Assembly: GCA_913045315.1 (NCBI GenBank)
Contig: CAJWQJ010000003.1
Location: forward strand, 62,001 to 126,000
Direction: 5' to 3'
Length of the DNA stretch: 64,000 nucleotides
Origin: an uncultured Chloroflexota bacterium
Lineage (GTDB): Bacteria > Chloroflexota > Dehalococcoidia > Lucifugimonadales > UBA1127
The notes under the pieces are model-generated. The model was not told the DNA's origin and made no database searches. It saw only the letters and a program-made list of their open reading frames with translations. Below, in pieces: positions 28,717 through 36,779 of the stretch. Numbering within the stretch: the stretch's first letter is position 1; the number at the start of each line of letters is the position of its first letter. The position numbers and the translations under genes were made by a program.

Positions 28717-29703
28717 ATGTTAATTTCCGAAATTGGTGAAAATGGTCTTATACAACAAATAAACTCATGGCTTACTGAGTTAGATCATGATTCGGATTTT
28801 AGTAGCTTACCACTTTTTGTAGGACTAGGCGACGACGCTGCAGCATGGGAAAGCTCAAGTCAAATGACTTTATTAACTACAGATACTTTAGTAGAAGATG
28901 TTCACTTTAATTTCGAAACAATGAATTGGTACTCATTAGGATGGAAGTCGCTTGCAGTTAATATGAGTGATATTGCAGCTATGGGTGGAGACCCTCAGTA
29001 TGCAACTGTAAGTTTAGCACTTCCAGGTGATATAAATGTAGAGGATGTACACAGTTTTTATAGAGGAGCAATCGATTTAAGTAGGAAATATGGAGGAAAA
29101 ATTGTCGGAGGAGACGTAGTAAAATCGCAATTAGTAGTAATCACAGTTTCTATGATAGGTATTACTAATAAACAATTACTCCTTATGTCATCTGCTAATG
29201 AGGGAGATGTTATTTGCGTTACTGGTTCGCTTGGTGGTTCTGCAGCTGGTTTGAAATTACTACTTTCCGAAACTGCATCGAATGATAATAAAGAATTGGT
29301 CATACTACATCAACAACCGAATCCAAGAATTGCAGATGCAAAAATTATTAAGCAAAATGGGATTAAGTGTGTCACGGATCTAAGTGATGGTCTTTTTGTT
29401 GACTTGCTTAGAGTAATTCAATCAAGTGGAGTAGGTGCAGTCATTTACTCGGATTCTGTTCCAGTAAATCATCTTGCAAAAAAGTATTTTCCAGACGATG
29501 CACAAGAAATGGCTCTTAATGGTGGAGAAGACTATGAATTATTATTTTGCGGACCTGTAGATTTAGTTAATGAAACATTAAAGAAATTAAGTCCGGATAG
29601 TGCGATAATTGGAAAAATAGTTAATGGTTCAGGAGTAAAATTGGTAGATTCATTTGGCATTCCTGTTGAATTATTAAATTTTGGATGGGATCATTTTCAA
29701 TAA
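28717..29703 (+). CDS. thiL: Thiamine-monophosphate kinase
   Basis: A 328-residue AIR-synthase-superfamily kinase that phosphorylates thiamine monophosphate to the active cofactor thiamine diphosphate. Motifs: ISEIGENGLI at the N-terminus, GLGDDAA, TTDTLVEDVHF, NMSDIAAMGG, GGDVVKS, DLSDGL and GGEDYELLF, all family hallmarks with their Mg/ATP aspartates. The N-terminus matches homologues, so the ATG is right although no Shine-Dalgarno is present; a TATAAT six bases upstream suggests a leaderless message. First gene of thiL-tsaE-tsaB-ndk. Confidence 0.95.
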   Translation: MLISEIGENGLIQQINSWLTELDHDSDFSSLPLFVGLGDDAAAWESSSQMTLLTTDTLVEDVHFNFETMNWYSLGWKSLAVNMSDIAAMGGDPQYATVSLALPGDINVEDVHSFYRGAIDLSRKYGGKIVGGDVVKSQLVVITVSMIGITNKQLLLMSSANEGDVICVTGSLGGSAAGLKLLLSETASNDNKELVILHQQPNPRIADAKIIKQNGIKCVTDLSDGLFVDLLRVIQSSGVGAVIYSDSVPVNHLAKKYFPDDAQEMALNGGEDYELLFCGPVDLVNETLKKLSPDSAIIGKIVNGSGVKLVDSFGIPVELLNFGWDHFQ

Positions 29704-29715
29704 TGAGATTTAGTT

Positions 29716-30180
29716 ATGATTGAATTATTTACTAATGAAGTATCAATGACTCAAAATCTAGGATTTTATTTGGGCGAGATGCTTGAATCTGGGGATATAA
29801 TATTACTTTCAGGAGAATTGGGTTCTGGAAAAACCCAATTCACTAAGGGTATAGCTAGAGGACTTATGAGCGAACAGGAACCTCGTAGCCCTACTTTTGT
29901 TTTACTAGCAAAATATAAAGGTCGTATGGATATATATCATGCTGATTTGTATAGATTAGATAATGGATATCCTGAAGTTTTTGATATTGGCTTAGATGAA
30001 GTTATGCATTCAAATGGGGTAACTATTGTTGAGTGGGCAGAAAAAGCTTTTAATAATTTTCAAGAGGATCATTTATGGGTTCATTTTGAGGTTATTGAAT
30101 ATGACCATAGGAAAATACGATTATATCCAAAAGGGCGACGATATGAGCAATTGTTAATTCATTTTTCTGATAGAGTATAA
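29716..30180 (+). CDS. tsaE: tRNA threonylcarbamoyladenosine biosynthesis ATPase TsaE
   Basis: A 154-residue P-loop ATPase needed with TsaB and TsaD for the t6A37 modification of ANN-decoding tRNAs. Walker A is GELGSGKT at 33-40; PRSPTFVLLAKY and YHADLYRL match the TsaE switch and Walker B regions, with VEWAEKA downstream. It follows thiL by 12 nt and precedes tsaB by 3 nt. TsaD and TsaC are not in the window. Confidence 0.95.
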   Translation: MIELFTNEVSMTQNLGFYLGEMLESGDIILLSGELGSGKTQFTKGIARGLMSEQEPRSPTFVLLAKYKGRMDIYHADLYRLDNGYPEVFDIGLDEVMHSNGVTIVEWAEKAFNNFQEDHLWVHFEVIEYDHRKIRLYPKGRRYEQLLIHFSDRV

Positions 30181-30183
30181 AAT

Positions 30184-30852
30184 ATGGAATTAGCTATAGA
30201 CACATCAACGAAATATGCAAGCTTGGGATTATCATTCAATGGAAAGATGGTAGCAGAGAACCAGTGGTTATCTGGCTGGAATCATACTGTCGAAATAGGT
30301 GCCAAAATACGGAAGCTATTAAAGTCAAAACTTCTGAAACCAAATGATATTGACAGTATTTTTTTAGCGATTGGCCCAGGTGGTTATAGTTCTTTGCGAA
30401 CAGGACTATCTTTTGCTAAAGGGTTTGCAGAAGCAAGTGGTGCTCATATTTATGCTGTAAGCACCTTAGCTATTCAAGCATATCCATTTTTTTCTTTAAA
30501 TGTGCCAATATGTTCATTATTACAAGTAGGTCGAGATCAAATTGCATGGTCCATATATGATCCATTGAATAAAAAAGGTTCAGAAGTAAAAATCAATTCC
30601 TTAGATGAAATCGTTAAATATTGTAGTTCTGACTTTATTTTCTGTGGTGAAGGCATAAAAGAAATAGAATCTACTTCGGCTACTTTTAAAAATTATCGTA
30701 GGTTTATTGTTAATAGAAATATGAATACACGATTTGTACGTGATTTGATAAAAATTGGATTTGAAATGAAACTGCAGGGTTTTCATAGTGATTTGACTAC
30801 TTTGGAACCAAATTATCTTCGAAACCCAAGCATCCATGTGTCAAAAAAATGA
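30184..30852 (+). CDS. tsaB: tRNA threonylcarbamoyladenosine biosynthesis protein TsaB
   Basis: A 222-residue ASKHA-fold partner of TsaD in t6A synthesis; it is a scaffold without catalytic activity. The N-terminal ELAIDTSTKYASLGLSF and IGPGGYSSLRTGLSFAKGFA are diagnostic. The C-terminal half is more divergent than usual but of normal length. It starts 3 nt after tsaE and ends 19 nt before ndk. Confidence 0.93.
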   Translation: MELAIDTSTKYASLGLSFNGKMVAENQWLSGWNHTVEIGAKIRKLLKSKLLKPNDIDSIFLAIGPGGYSSLRTGLSFAKGFAEASGAHIYAVSTLAIQAYPFFSLNVPICSLLQVGRDQIAWSIYDPLNKKGSEVKINSLDEIVKYCSSDFIFCGEGIKEIESTSATFKNYRRFIVNRNMNTRFVRDLIKIGFEMKLQGFHSDLTTLEPNYLRNPSIHVSKK

Positions 30853-30871
30853 AATTTATAAGGGGTGATCA

Positions 30872-31333
30872 ATGTCTAGTGGTGAAAGAACTTTGTTTCT
30901 TATTAAACCTGATGGAGTTCAGCGTGGATTAGTCTCAGTTATTATAGAAAGGATAGAAAAAAAAGGGCTTCAAATTGTAGGATTAAAAATGATGATAGTA
31001 TCTGGAGATCTTGCTAAAAAGCATTATGAGGAACATGTTGGCAAACCTTTTTTTGATAATTTAGTTTCTTTTATTACCTCAAGTCCAATAGTAGCGATGG
31101 TCTTGCAAGGTCCTAATTCTATAGAACTAACAAGAAATATGATGGGCAAGACAAATCCACTTGAAGCATTACCTGGAACTATTAGGGCTGATTTTGGGGT
31201 TGAAGTGGGCAGGAATCTTGTTCATGGATCAGACTCGCCTGATTCTGCAATTAGAGAGATAAGTCTGTTTTTTGAGGATTCAGAATTATTGGATTGGAAG
31301 AACAATCAAGCTAATTGGATCATTGAATCCTAA
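30872..31333 (+). CDS. ndk: Nucleoside diphosphate kinase
   Basis: A 153-residue enzyme that balances NTP and dNTP pools by passing phosphate through a histidine. ERTLFLIKPDGVQRGL at the N-terminus and the catalytic NLVHGSDS with His118 are canonical. About ten residues longer than the commonest bacterial form. AAGGGG sits near the ATG. Last gene of the thiL operon; its 3' end overlaps the end of rsfS on the opposite strand by 14 nt, and no terminator hairpin was seen between them. Confidence 0.96.
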   Translation: MSSGERTLFLIKPDGVQRGLVSVIIERIEKKGLQIVGLKMMIVSGDLAKKHYEEHVGKPFFDNLVSFITSSPIVAMVLQGPNSIELTRNMMGKTNPLEALPGTIRADFGVEVGRNLVHGSDSPDSAIREISLFFEDSELLDWKNNQANWIIES

Positions 31334-31670
31334 TCAGAGCTGTAGCATCTTCCCAAAGTTCTTCAAGCTGAAAATACGCTCTTTGTTCTGATCCAAATAT
31401 ATGTATTATGATGTCTCCATAATCTAGAAGAATCCAACCTGAATCTGAATTACCTTCTTTGCTAGTAAGTTTAAATTCAGTGTTTTTCATTGCTGTTGTT
31501 ATCGCATCACTTAAAGCTTCAATATGCCTTTTGTTTTCTCCAGTCATTATTACAAAATAATCTGCAAAATCAGCAATTGATGTTATATCTAGAAGCAGTA
31601 TTTCTACACCTTGATGTTCTGATGCTATTTCAGCTGTCTTTCTAGCGAACTCATCTGCGTTATTAATCAA
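31320..31670 (-). CDS. rsfS: Ribosomal silencing factor RsfS (Iojap/DUF143)
   Basis: This protein binds L14 of the 50S subunit and blocks subunit joining when nutrients are low. The core VEILLLDITSIADFADYFVIMTGENKRHIEALSDAI and WILLDYGDIIIHIFGSEQRAYFQLEELWEDA match the family. The start is ambiguous. The frame is open to 31763 inside the antiporter gene, GTG at 31715 lies just after the antiporter stop, and TTG at 31670 has GGAG close upstream and gives the family's usual N-terminus (INNADEFARKTAEIA; 116 aa). The TTG is preferred. Confidence 0.88.
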   Translation of the reverse strand: MINNADEFARKTAEIASEHQGVEILLLDITSIADFADYFVIMTGENKRHIEALSDAITTAMKNTEFKLTSKEGNSDSGWILLDYGDIIIHIFGSEQRAYFQLEELWEDATALIRIQ

Positions 31671-31716
31671 AAAACTCCAAAAATTGCTTATAGCAAAACG
31701 CACTTCCCTGATCACG

Positions 31717-33051
31717 TTATTTAATTTTAGTTCCTGGTTTACCGTTCTTAATTGATGGAACAAGAAGAATTGGAGCCAAAACTGTAGTAATTACTGTCAT
31801 TAGAATAGCTACACCAAATTGTTCTTGGTTTATTACTCCTCTGGACAAACCCACACCGGCAACAATTAATGCAACTTCTCCACGGGGGAGCATTCCTAGT
31901 CCAATTCTATAAGCACCAGTTTTATTAAATCCTGTAAATAGAGATGGTATTCCAGAACCAGCGATCTTGCTAATTATAGCTAAAATTGTCATTACAATAC
32001 TAAATTGAATTGCACTAAGCATTCCATTTATATCAACCAACATTCCCATTACAACAAAGAATACAGGAACTAGAAAGTCGTGAACTCCTTCGAGTTGTTC
32101 CCAAATTACTCGTTTAAGATTAGTTCCAGATAAGGCCAAGCCAGCGGAATAAGCCCCTATAATCATTGCTAATCCAAAATGTTCAGCTAGCGCAGCACCA
32201 AAAATTGCTAATGATAATGATAAACACAAAGCTGCTCCAGTTACATTTAAGCTTGTAAAAGCTCGAGAAATCCTATTTGAGAGTAATACTAATAATCCTG
32301 TAAAAAGAAGCCAGAACCCAATACCTTTAAATGCAATAAAACCTAGTTCGCCAAGTGATATTTCTCCAGTAGCACTTATAGCAACTACTATCGTTAAAAC
32401 TAGTATTACCAAAATATCATCTATTACCGCAGCCCCAAGAATGGTTACACCTTCAGGGCTTGTCATAGCTCCTAAATCAGATAACACTCTTGCTGTGATT
32501 CCAACTGATGTGGCAGTAAGAATAGCTCCCAAAAAAAGAGCTACTGGGTCAAATATTGATTCTGCTTGATTGAACATAAGTGCGCAAATTATTCCAAAGC
32601 TAAAAGGTAAAACGACTCCTCCTATGGCAGCAGCTGTTGCAGGTCCTGTATACCTTAGGAATTGTTTTAAATCTGTTTCCAGTCCAGCTGTAAAAAGTAG
32701 TATTATTGAGGCAATCTGTGCAATTACGTATAATTCAAAAGGAATTACACTTACGGGGTTTAAATTGTTTGTATGTAATTCGAATAATGGTCCAAATGAA
32801 CCAATGCTCATATTCCCCAAAGCGTAAGGTCCAATTAAGATTCCTGCAAAAAGTTCACCTAAGACAGGAGGGATTTTAATAAACCGTTCACAGAGTTCAC
32901 CACAAAGTTTTGCTGAAAGTATAACTACAGAAAGTTGCACCATAATTTCGGTTATATGTTCAGTAATTTCGCTTTCCAATTGAATTTCCCCAGCAGTTTT
33001 TGAATTTAGAAGATCATTAACTATATAATTGTAACATTGTATTGAAGACAT
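31717..33051 (-). CDS. CPA2-family cation:proton antiporter
   Basis: Up to 444 residues with about 12-13 transmembrane helices, the Na+/H+ exchanger domain of the monovalent cation:proton antiporter-2 family. Characteristic pieces are PPVLGELFAGILIGPYALG, LLFTAGLETDL, TATSVGITARVLSDLG and AAVIDDILVILVL (the paired Asp of the ion site). There is no TrkA-N domain, so it is NhaS/NapA-like, not KefB/C. The first 26 residues contain a TATAGT-like element in the DNA and no good ribosome site. A TTG near residue 26 (GGGG upstream, giving MESEITEH) may be the real start. Precedes rsfS. Confidence 0.9.
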   Translation of the reverse strand: MSSIQCYNYIVNDLLNSKTAGEIQLESEITEHITEIMVQLSVVILSAKLCGELCERFIKIPPVLGELFAGILIGPYALGNMSIGSFGPLFELHTNNLNPVSVIPFELYVIAQIASIILLFTAGLETDLKQFLRYTGPATAAAIGGVVLPFSFGIICALMFNQAESIFDPVALFLGAILTATSVGITARVLSDLGAMTSPEGVTILGAAVIDDILVILVLTIVVAISATGEISLGELGFIAFKGIGFWLLFTGLLVLLSNRISRAFTSLNVTGAALCLSLSLAIFGAALAEHFGLAMIIGAYSAGLALSGTNLKRVIWEQLEGVHDFLVPVFFVVMGMLVDINGMLSAIQFSIVMTILAIISKIAGSGIPSLFTGFNKTGAYRIGLGMLPRGEVALIVAGVGLSRGVINQEQFGVAILMTVITTVLAPILLVPSIKNGKPGTKIK

Positions 33052-33166
33052 ACAAACCCATTATTCATTATTAAAACGAGCCACTTTACAATACTTATCG
33101 AACAGATAATTATTGCTATACACAGATTAACCTTGATGTTGATATATATTAATATTCAATTAAAGC

Positions 33167-33196
33167 TTGACATTTGGCTGATTTCAGTCTTACCAT
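33167..33196 (+). promoter_or_regulatory. Promoter of the collagen-like lipoprotein gene
   Basis: Perfect TTGACA (33167-33172), 18-bp spacer, TACCAT (33191-33196). Same hexamers and spacing as the promoter at 56345. The remaining part of this 238-nt divergent gap shows no other recognised element. Confidence 0.5.
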
Positions 33197-33289
33197 ACCC
33201 CCATTATTGGTATCTCGAGCAGAATCACCTATGTTAATATTAGGGTTCTTTCTGCTCATAAAAAGATCTAAATTCTGTGGAGGAGCTGC

Positions 33290-33823
33290 ATGAAGATTAC
33301 GAGTAGACTGAGCCTTATGTTGATTGCTGGTCTTGTATTTGCATTACTAGCTACCGCTTGTACTGGTGAAACTGGACCTGCTGGTGCCCAAGGACCTGCT
33401 GGACCTGCTGGTGCTGCTGGTTCCGATGGTTCTGTTGGACCTACAGGTGTTGATGGACCTGCTGGTAAGACAGGAAAACAAGGACCTGCTGGTGAACCAG
33501 GACCTCAAATTGTTGCTGGTATTAGTTTTGCTGACAACACCTACAATCTTGAAGGTGGAACAGGTAAAAGTGTAAGTGGGCCTTTGACCATCACTGGTTG
33601 GGGATTCCAGCCAAATGAAAATATCATTATTTCCACTACTACTAATGCCCGATTTGAGATACTTATGACTGCTGATGCTAATGCTTACGGTGCTTTTGAG
33701 AAGACTTCTTCGAAATTCCGTTTCATTTCGTCAACTGAACCAGGTATATATTCTGTACATGCTGAGGGAGTTGATGGTACTAAGGCAGCATCTTATATTA
33801 AGATGGTGAGCGAAGCTAAGTAA
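33290..33823 (+). CDS. Collagen-like lipoprotein
   Basis: 177 residues. The signal peptide (MKITSRLSLMLIAGLVFALL) ends in the lipobox LATAC with Cys24, predicting a lipid-anchored protein outside the membrane. Residues 26-73 are sixteen uninterrupted Gly-X-Y triplets rich in Pro and Ala, able to form a collagen-like triple helix. The remaining 100 residues form a beta-rich domain (GPLTITGWGFQPNENI, then GIYSVHAEGVDG) resembling an Ig-like or IPT-like fold. GGAGGAG lies four bases before the ATG. Single gene with its own promoter and a strong terminator. The trimeric stalk with a globular head suggests a surface-exposed structural or adhesive role; this is inference. Confidence 0.88.
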   Translation: MKITSRLSLMLIAGLVFALLATACTGETGPAGAQGPAGPAGAAGSDGSVGPTGVDGPAGKTGKQGPAGEPGPQIVAGISFADNTYNLEGGTGKSVSGPLTITGWGFQPNENIIISTTTNARFEILMTADANAYGAFEKTSSKFRFISSTEPGIYSVHAEGVDGTKAASYIKMVSEAK

Positions 33824-33840
33824 ATCAGTTAGAGAATAAA

Positions 33841-33879
33841 AAAAGAACACTGCTATTTAATTGGCGGTGTTCTTTTTTT
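33841..33879. terminator. Bidirectional terminator between lipoprotein gene and CBS-protein gene
   Basis: AAAAGAACACTGC (33841-33853) pairs with 33864-33876, with one G-U, around a 10-nt loop. A T-run follows on the plus strand (33873-33879) and an A-run precedes the left arm, so it can stop both converging transcripts. Confidence 0.85.
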
Positions 33880-33888
33880 ATAGATTTT

Positions 33889-35136
33889 TTAAGATGAATT
33901 TATTTTTGTAATTTTAACTCTTTTGATTCTTCTACCTACTACGCTGAGTACATGAAGTTTTACATTTTTATAAATAACTTCATCTCCAGGATTTGCCATT
34001 TTACCCAGATTTGAATATATCAAGCCACCAATTGTGTCGAAACCGTCTGTTTCAACTTCTACGGAAAATTGTTCCAATAAAGTTTCGACATGGATTCCTG
34101 CATCCACTATGATTTCATTTTCATCTACTATATCTATCTCGGATTCTGCTTTCTCAAACTCGTCTGAGAGTTCACCAATAATCTCTTCAATAATGTCTTC
34201 TAATGTTACTAATCCAGCTGTTGAGCCATATTCGTCTACTACAACTGCCATATGTATTCTTTCTTGCTGGAAGTCTCGTAAAAGATCATCAACTTTTTTT
34301 GAATCTGGAGCGTAAAGGACAGGGCGAACTAGATGTCTTATGATTACCTGATGTTGTTTTGCATTAAATAAAAGGAGCATGTCTCTAGCATGCAATGTTC
34401 CAATCACCTTATCGATTGAATCTTCATATACCAATATTCTACTATGTCCTGACTGATTCATTATTGTGACTGCTTCTTCGATAGAAGCGTCGCAATCTAT
34501 AGCTATTAAGTCAGGTTTTGGGACCATTACCTCCCTTACAATACTTTCTTCCATTGTTAAAATTCCACGAATCATTGAAAGCTCTTGTTCGTCTGGTGGA
34601 TTTACTGGCTCATCAATTGTAATTAGTGTTGGAGGAATTTGATTGTCTATGTTGGATGATTCAGTCATTTGTTTAAGGAGATATTTATTTTCAATTTTTC
34701 TCAATAGAGTAGTTATGGGAAGTAATATTGTTGTTAATATCCATAATATTGGACTTGCCGTCTTTGCTATTCGTATTGAGATTTTATTTTTAAAGTTATT
34801 TATTAATCTTGAAATCAAAAGTTGGATTATTAACAATGATAATAATGATAACGTTGAAATTGATAAGGGTACTGAATTGTTTTCGTTGTAAACAAGTAGT
34901 ATCCATATAGCAATACCGTTCACTATTAAACGCCAAATATTCAGAGACATGGCTGTATCATTAAATCTTGATAATAATCCTGCAATAATACCAGAGAAAA
35001 AATTTCCTGATTTTGCTTCATCATTAATTATTCTTATATCGGTAGAAAATAGTGATTTATCCACAATGGATATGCAGGTTGATATAAGAATAGATAGTAT
35101 TATATATACTAAAGGAGTTATTTCATTAAAATTCAA
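33889..35136 (-). CDS. CorC/HlyC-type membrane protein with CBS pair
   Basis: 415 residues. The N-terminal part has about three or four hydrophobic segments (positions about 8-25, 60-85, 88-110, 125-150) resembling a reduced CNNM/DUF21 domain. A tandem CBS pair follows (VREVMVPKPDLIAID..., then HLVRPVLYAPDSKKVDDLL...VVDEYGSTAGLVTLEDIIEEI) and a C-terminal CorC/HlyC transporter-associated domain (VDAGIHVETLLEQF, DTIGGLIYSNLGKMANPGD). The family is linked to Mg2+/Co2+ efflux or homeostasis, with adenine nucleotide sensing by CBS domains. It starts with TTG, supported by AGGAG about 7 nt upstream, 15 nt after glmU. Confidence 0.9.
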   Translation of the reverse strand: MNFNEITPLVYIILSILISTCISIVDKSLFSTDIRIINDEAKSGNFFSGIIAGLLSRFNDTAMSLNIWRLIVNGIAIWILLVYNENNSVPLSISTLSLLSLLIIQLLISRLINNFKNKISIRIAKTASPILWILTTILLPITTLLRKIENKYLLKQMTESSNIDNQIPPTLITIDEPVNPPDEQELSMIRGILTMEESIVREVMVPKPDLIAIDCDASIEEAVTIMNQSGHSRILVYEDSIDKVIGTLHARDMLLLFNAKQHQVIIRHLVRPVLYAPDSKKVDDLLRDFQQERIHMAVVVDEYGSTAGLVTLEDIIEEIIGELSDEFEKAESEIDIVDENEIIVDAGIHVETLLEQFSVEVETDGFDTIGGLIYSNLGKMANPGDEVIYKNVKLHVLSVVGRRIKRVKITKINSS

Positions 35137-35151
35137 CTCATTCTCCTGAGA

Positions 35152-36510
35152 TTAAGTTTCTTTGGTGGAAAAATTCTTTTTTACTTTTGCAGGTATTCCT
35201 ACAACTAATGTTTTTGATTGAACATCATTTGTTACCACAGCTCCGGCTCCGGTAATGGCCTCATCACCAATACTTATTGGGGCAACAAGCATTGTATCGC
35301 ATCCTATAAATGATTTTTTGCCTATTATCGTTTTGTTTTTATTGACCCCATCAAAATTACACGTAACAGTTCCAGCTCCGATATTTACTTCATTACCTAA
35401 TTCAGCATCTCCAATATATGCAAAGTGACCGATTTTTGAATTTGAACCTATTTCACTTTTTTTAATTTCTACAAAATTTCCAATATGTGTTTGTGATCGT
35501 ATAATTGTATCTTTTCTCAGATGGGAAAAAGGACCAATATCCACTTCTGATTCGATAATTGCGTCTTCTATGTATGAATTGATAATTGAACATCTTGATT
35601 CTATGTGAGAATTAGTGATTAAGGTATTAGGTCCAATAGTACATTCTTTACCAATAATTGTTTTACCATATATATATGTATTTGGCTCAATGGTAGTATC
35701 TTGTTCGATAGAAACTGTACTTTCAATAAATGTACTTCTAGGGTCTCTAATTGTAACCCCATTAAGCATTAATTCCTTTAAAATTCTACTTCGTATTTTT
35801 TCTTCTACTATTGATAGATCATATCTGTCGTTCACGCCAATTAATTCATCAGTATCTTGTATGACCATACTTTGAATATTTTTGCCTTTGTTTGAATATA
35901 TTTCTGCAAGGTCAGTAATGTAATATTCACCTTTATTTGAAATTGTAATTGAACTGATATCTTCCCAAAGATTCATATTATTTATGCAATAAACTCCCGA
36001 GTTAAATTCTTTAGATTCAAGTTCTTTTGGTGTTGCTTCATGTTCTTCAACTATTTTTATGATTTTTCCATTCTCGTTCCGGATAATCCTACCAAGTCCC
36101 TTTATGTTTGCAATTTCACCAGAGAGAAATGTCATATCTGAACTTTCTTGAGAATGAAATTCCATTAATGATGTTAATGTTTTGGCTTCCAAGAGGGGAG
36201 TGTCACCATTCATAAGTAGAATTTGATCATATTTTCCTTTTATTAAATCCAAACAACTATTCATTGCATCCCCAGTTCCATTTGGGTCCTTCTGTATGGC
36301 ATATAATACATCTTCACCAATAATATTTATGATAGATTCGTTGTTTTCAGGGGTGACTACAATGATGTCCTTTATTGATGCTTTTTTCAAAGATTCAATA
36401 ATATGAACTAACATGGCTTTTCCACCTATTTCATGCAAAACTTTTGAAGTTTTTGACTTCATTCTGCTACTGGTACCTGCTGCTAGGATTACACCAACCC
36501 AATTATTCAT
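35152..36510 (-). CDS. glmU: Bifunctional GlcN-1-P acetyltransferase / GlcNAc-1-P uridylyltransferase
   Basis: A 452-residue enzyme that makes UDP-GlcNAc for peptidoglycan and other glycans. The N-terminal nucleotidyltransferase domain has VILAAGTSSRMKSKTSKVL and MNGDTPLL. The C-terminal left-handed beta-helix has hexapeptide repeats (IGPNTLITNSHIE, IGHFAYIGDAELG) and the acetyl-CoA site including GAGTVTCNFDGVNKNKT with its catalytic His region IGHFAYIG. ATG with GGAG nine bases upstream. It is followed 15 nt later by the CorC-type gene, so the two may be co-transcribed. Confidence 0.96.
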   Translation of the reverse strand: MNNWVGVILAAGTSSRMKSKTSKVLHEIGGKAMLVHIIESLKKASIKDIIVVTPENNESIINIIGEDVLYAIQKDPNGTGDAMNSCLDLIKGKYDQILLMNGDTPLLEAKTLTSLMEFHSQESSDMTFLSGEIANIKGLGRIIRNENGKIIKIVEEHEATPKELESKEFNSGVYCINNMNLWEDISSITISNKGEYYITDLAEIYSNKGKNIQSMVIQDTDELIGVNDRYDLSIVEEKIRSRILKELMLNGVTIRDPRSTFIESTVSIEQDTTIEPNTYIYGKTIIGKECTIGPNTLITNSHIESRCSIINSYIEDAIIESEVDIGPFSHLRKDTIIRSQTHIGNFVEIKKSEIGSNSKIGHFAYIGDAELGNEVNIGAGTVTCNFDGVNKNKTIIGKKSFIGCDTMLVAPISIGDEAITGAGAVVTNDVQSKTLVVGIPAKVKKNFSTKET

Positions 36511-36534
36511 GTTTTATTCTCCATGAAAAAACAA

Positions 36535-36582
36535 TTCGACCACCAACTCATATATATTTGCATATATGAGTTGGTGGTCGAA
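36535..36582. repeat. Perfect 21-bp palindrome with 6-nt loop in the glmU-cca divergent gap
   Basis: Left arm 36535-36555 begins TTCGACCACCAACTC and is the exact reverse complement of 36562-36582; loop ATTTGC. It lies 25 nt before the glmU start, between two divergent genes, so a simple 3' terminator role is not expected. The rest of the 269-nt gap (36583-36779) holds no other recognised element. Confidence 0.85.
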
Positions 36583-36779
36583 ATCTATTTGTTATTAGTA
36601 CTCTGTGAGTATGCATACCCATGTGATGTAAATGCTAGAAAAACCATCTCTTCATGTCAAGACTGTTAATCTTTTATAGCTAATTATTTTTATTGATCAT
36701 TTATTTTTATAAAATAATTTAATTTTGCTGTATTATTGTTTTGATATTATTTGCTTATCTATGAGATTGGTAAGAGTAA

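Noticed and set aside
33386-33510. CRISPR-like or tandem DNA repeat
   Set aside because: The repetition follows Gly-X-Y codons inside a gene; there are no spacers or constant repeat units. No CRISPR array was seen anywhere in the window.
33366-33575. Leu/Val-rich frame inside the collagen-like gene
   Set aside because: It is the +1 reading of the Gly-X-Y repeat (GGA CCT GCT read as Asp-Leu-Leu) and not a separate gene.
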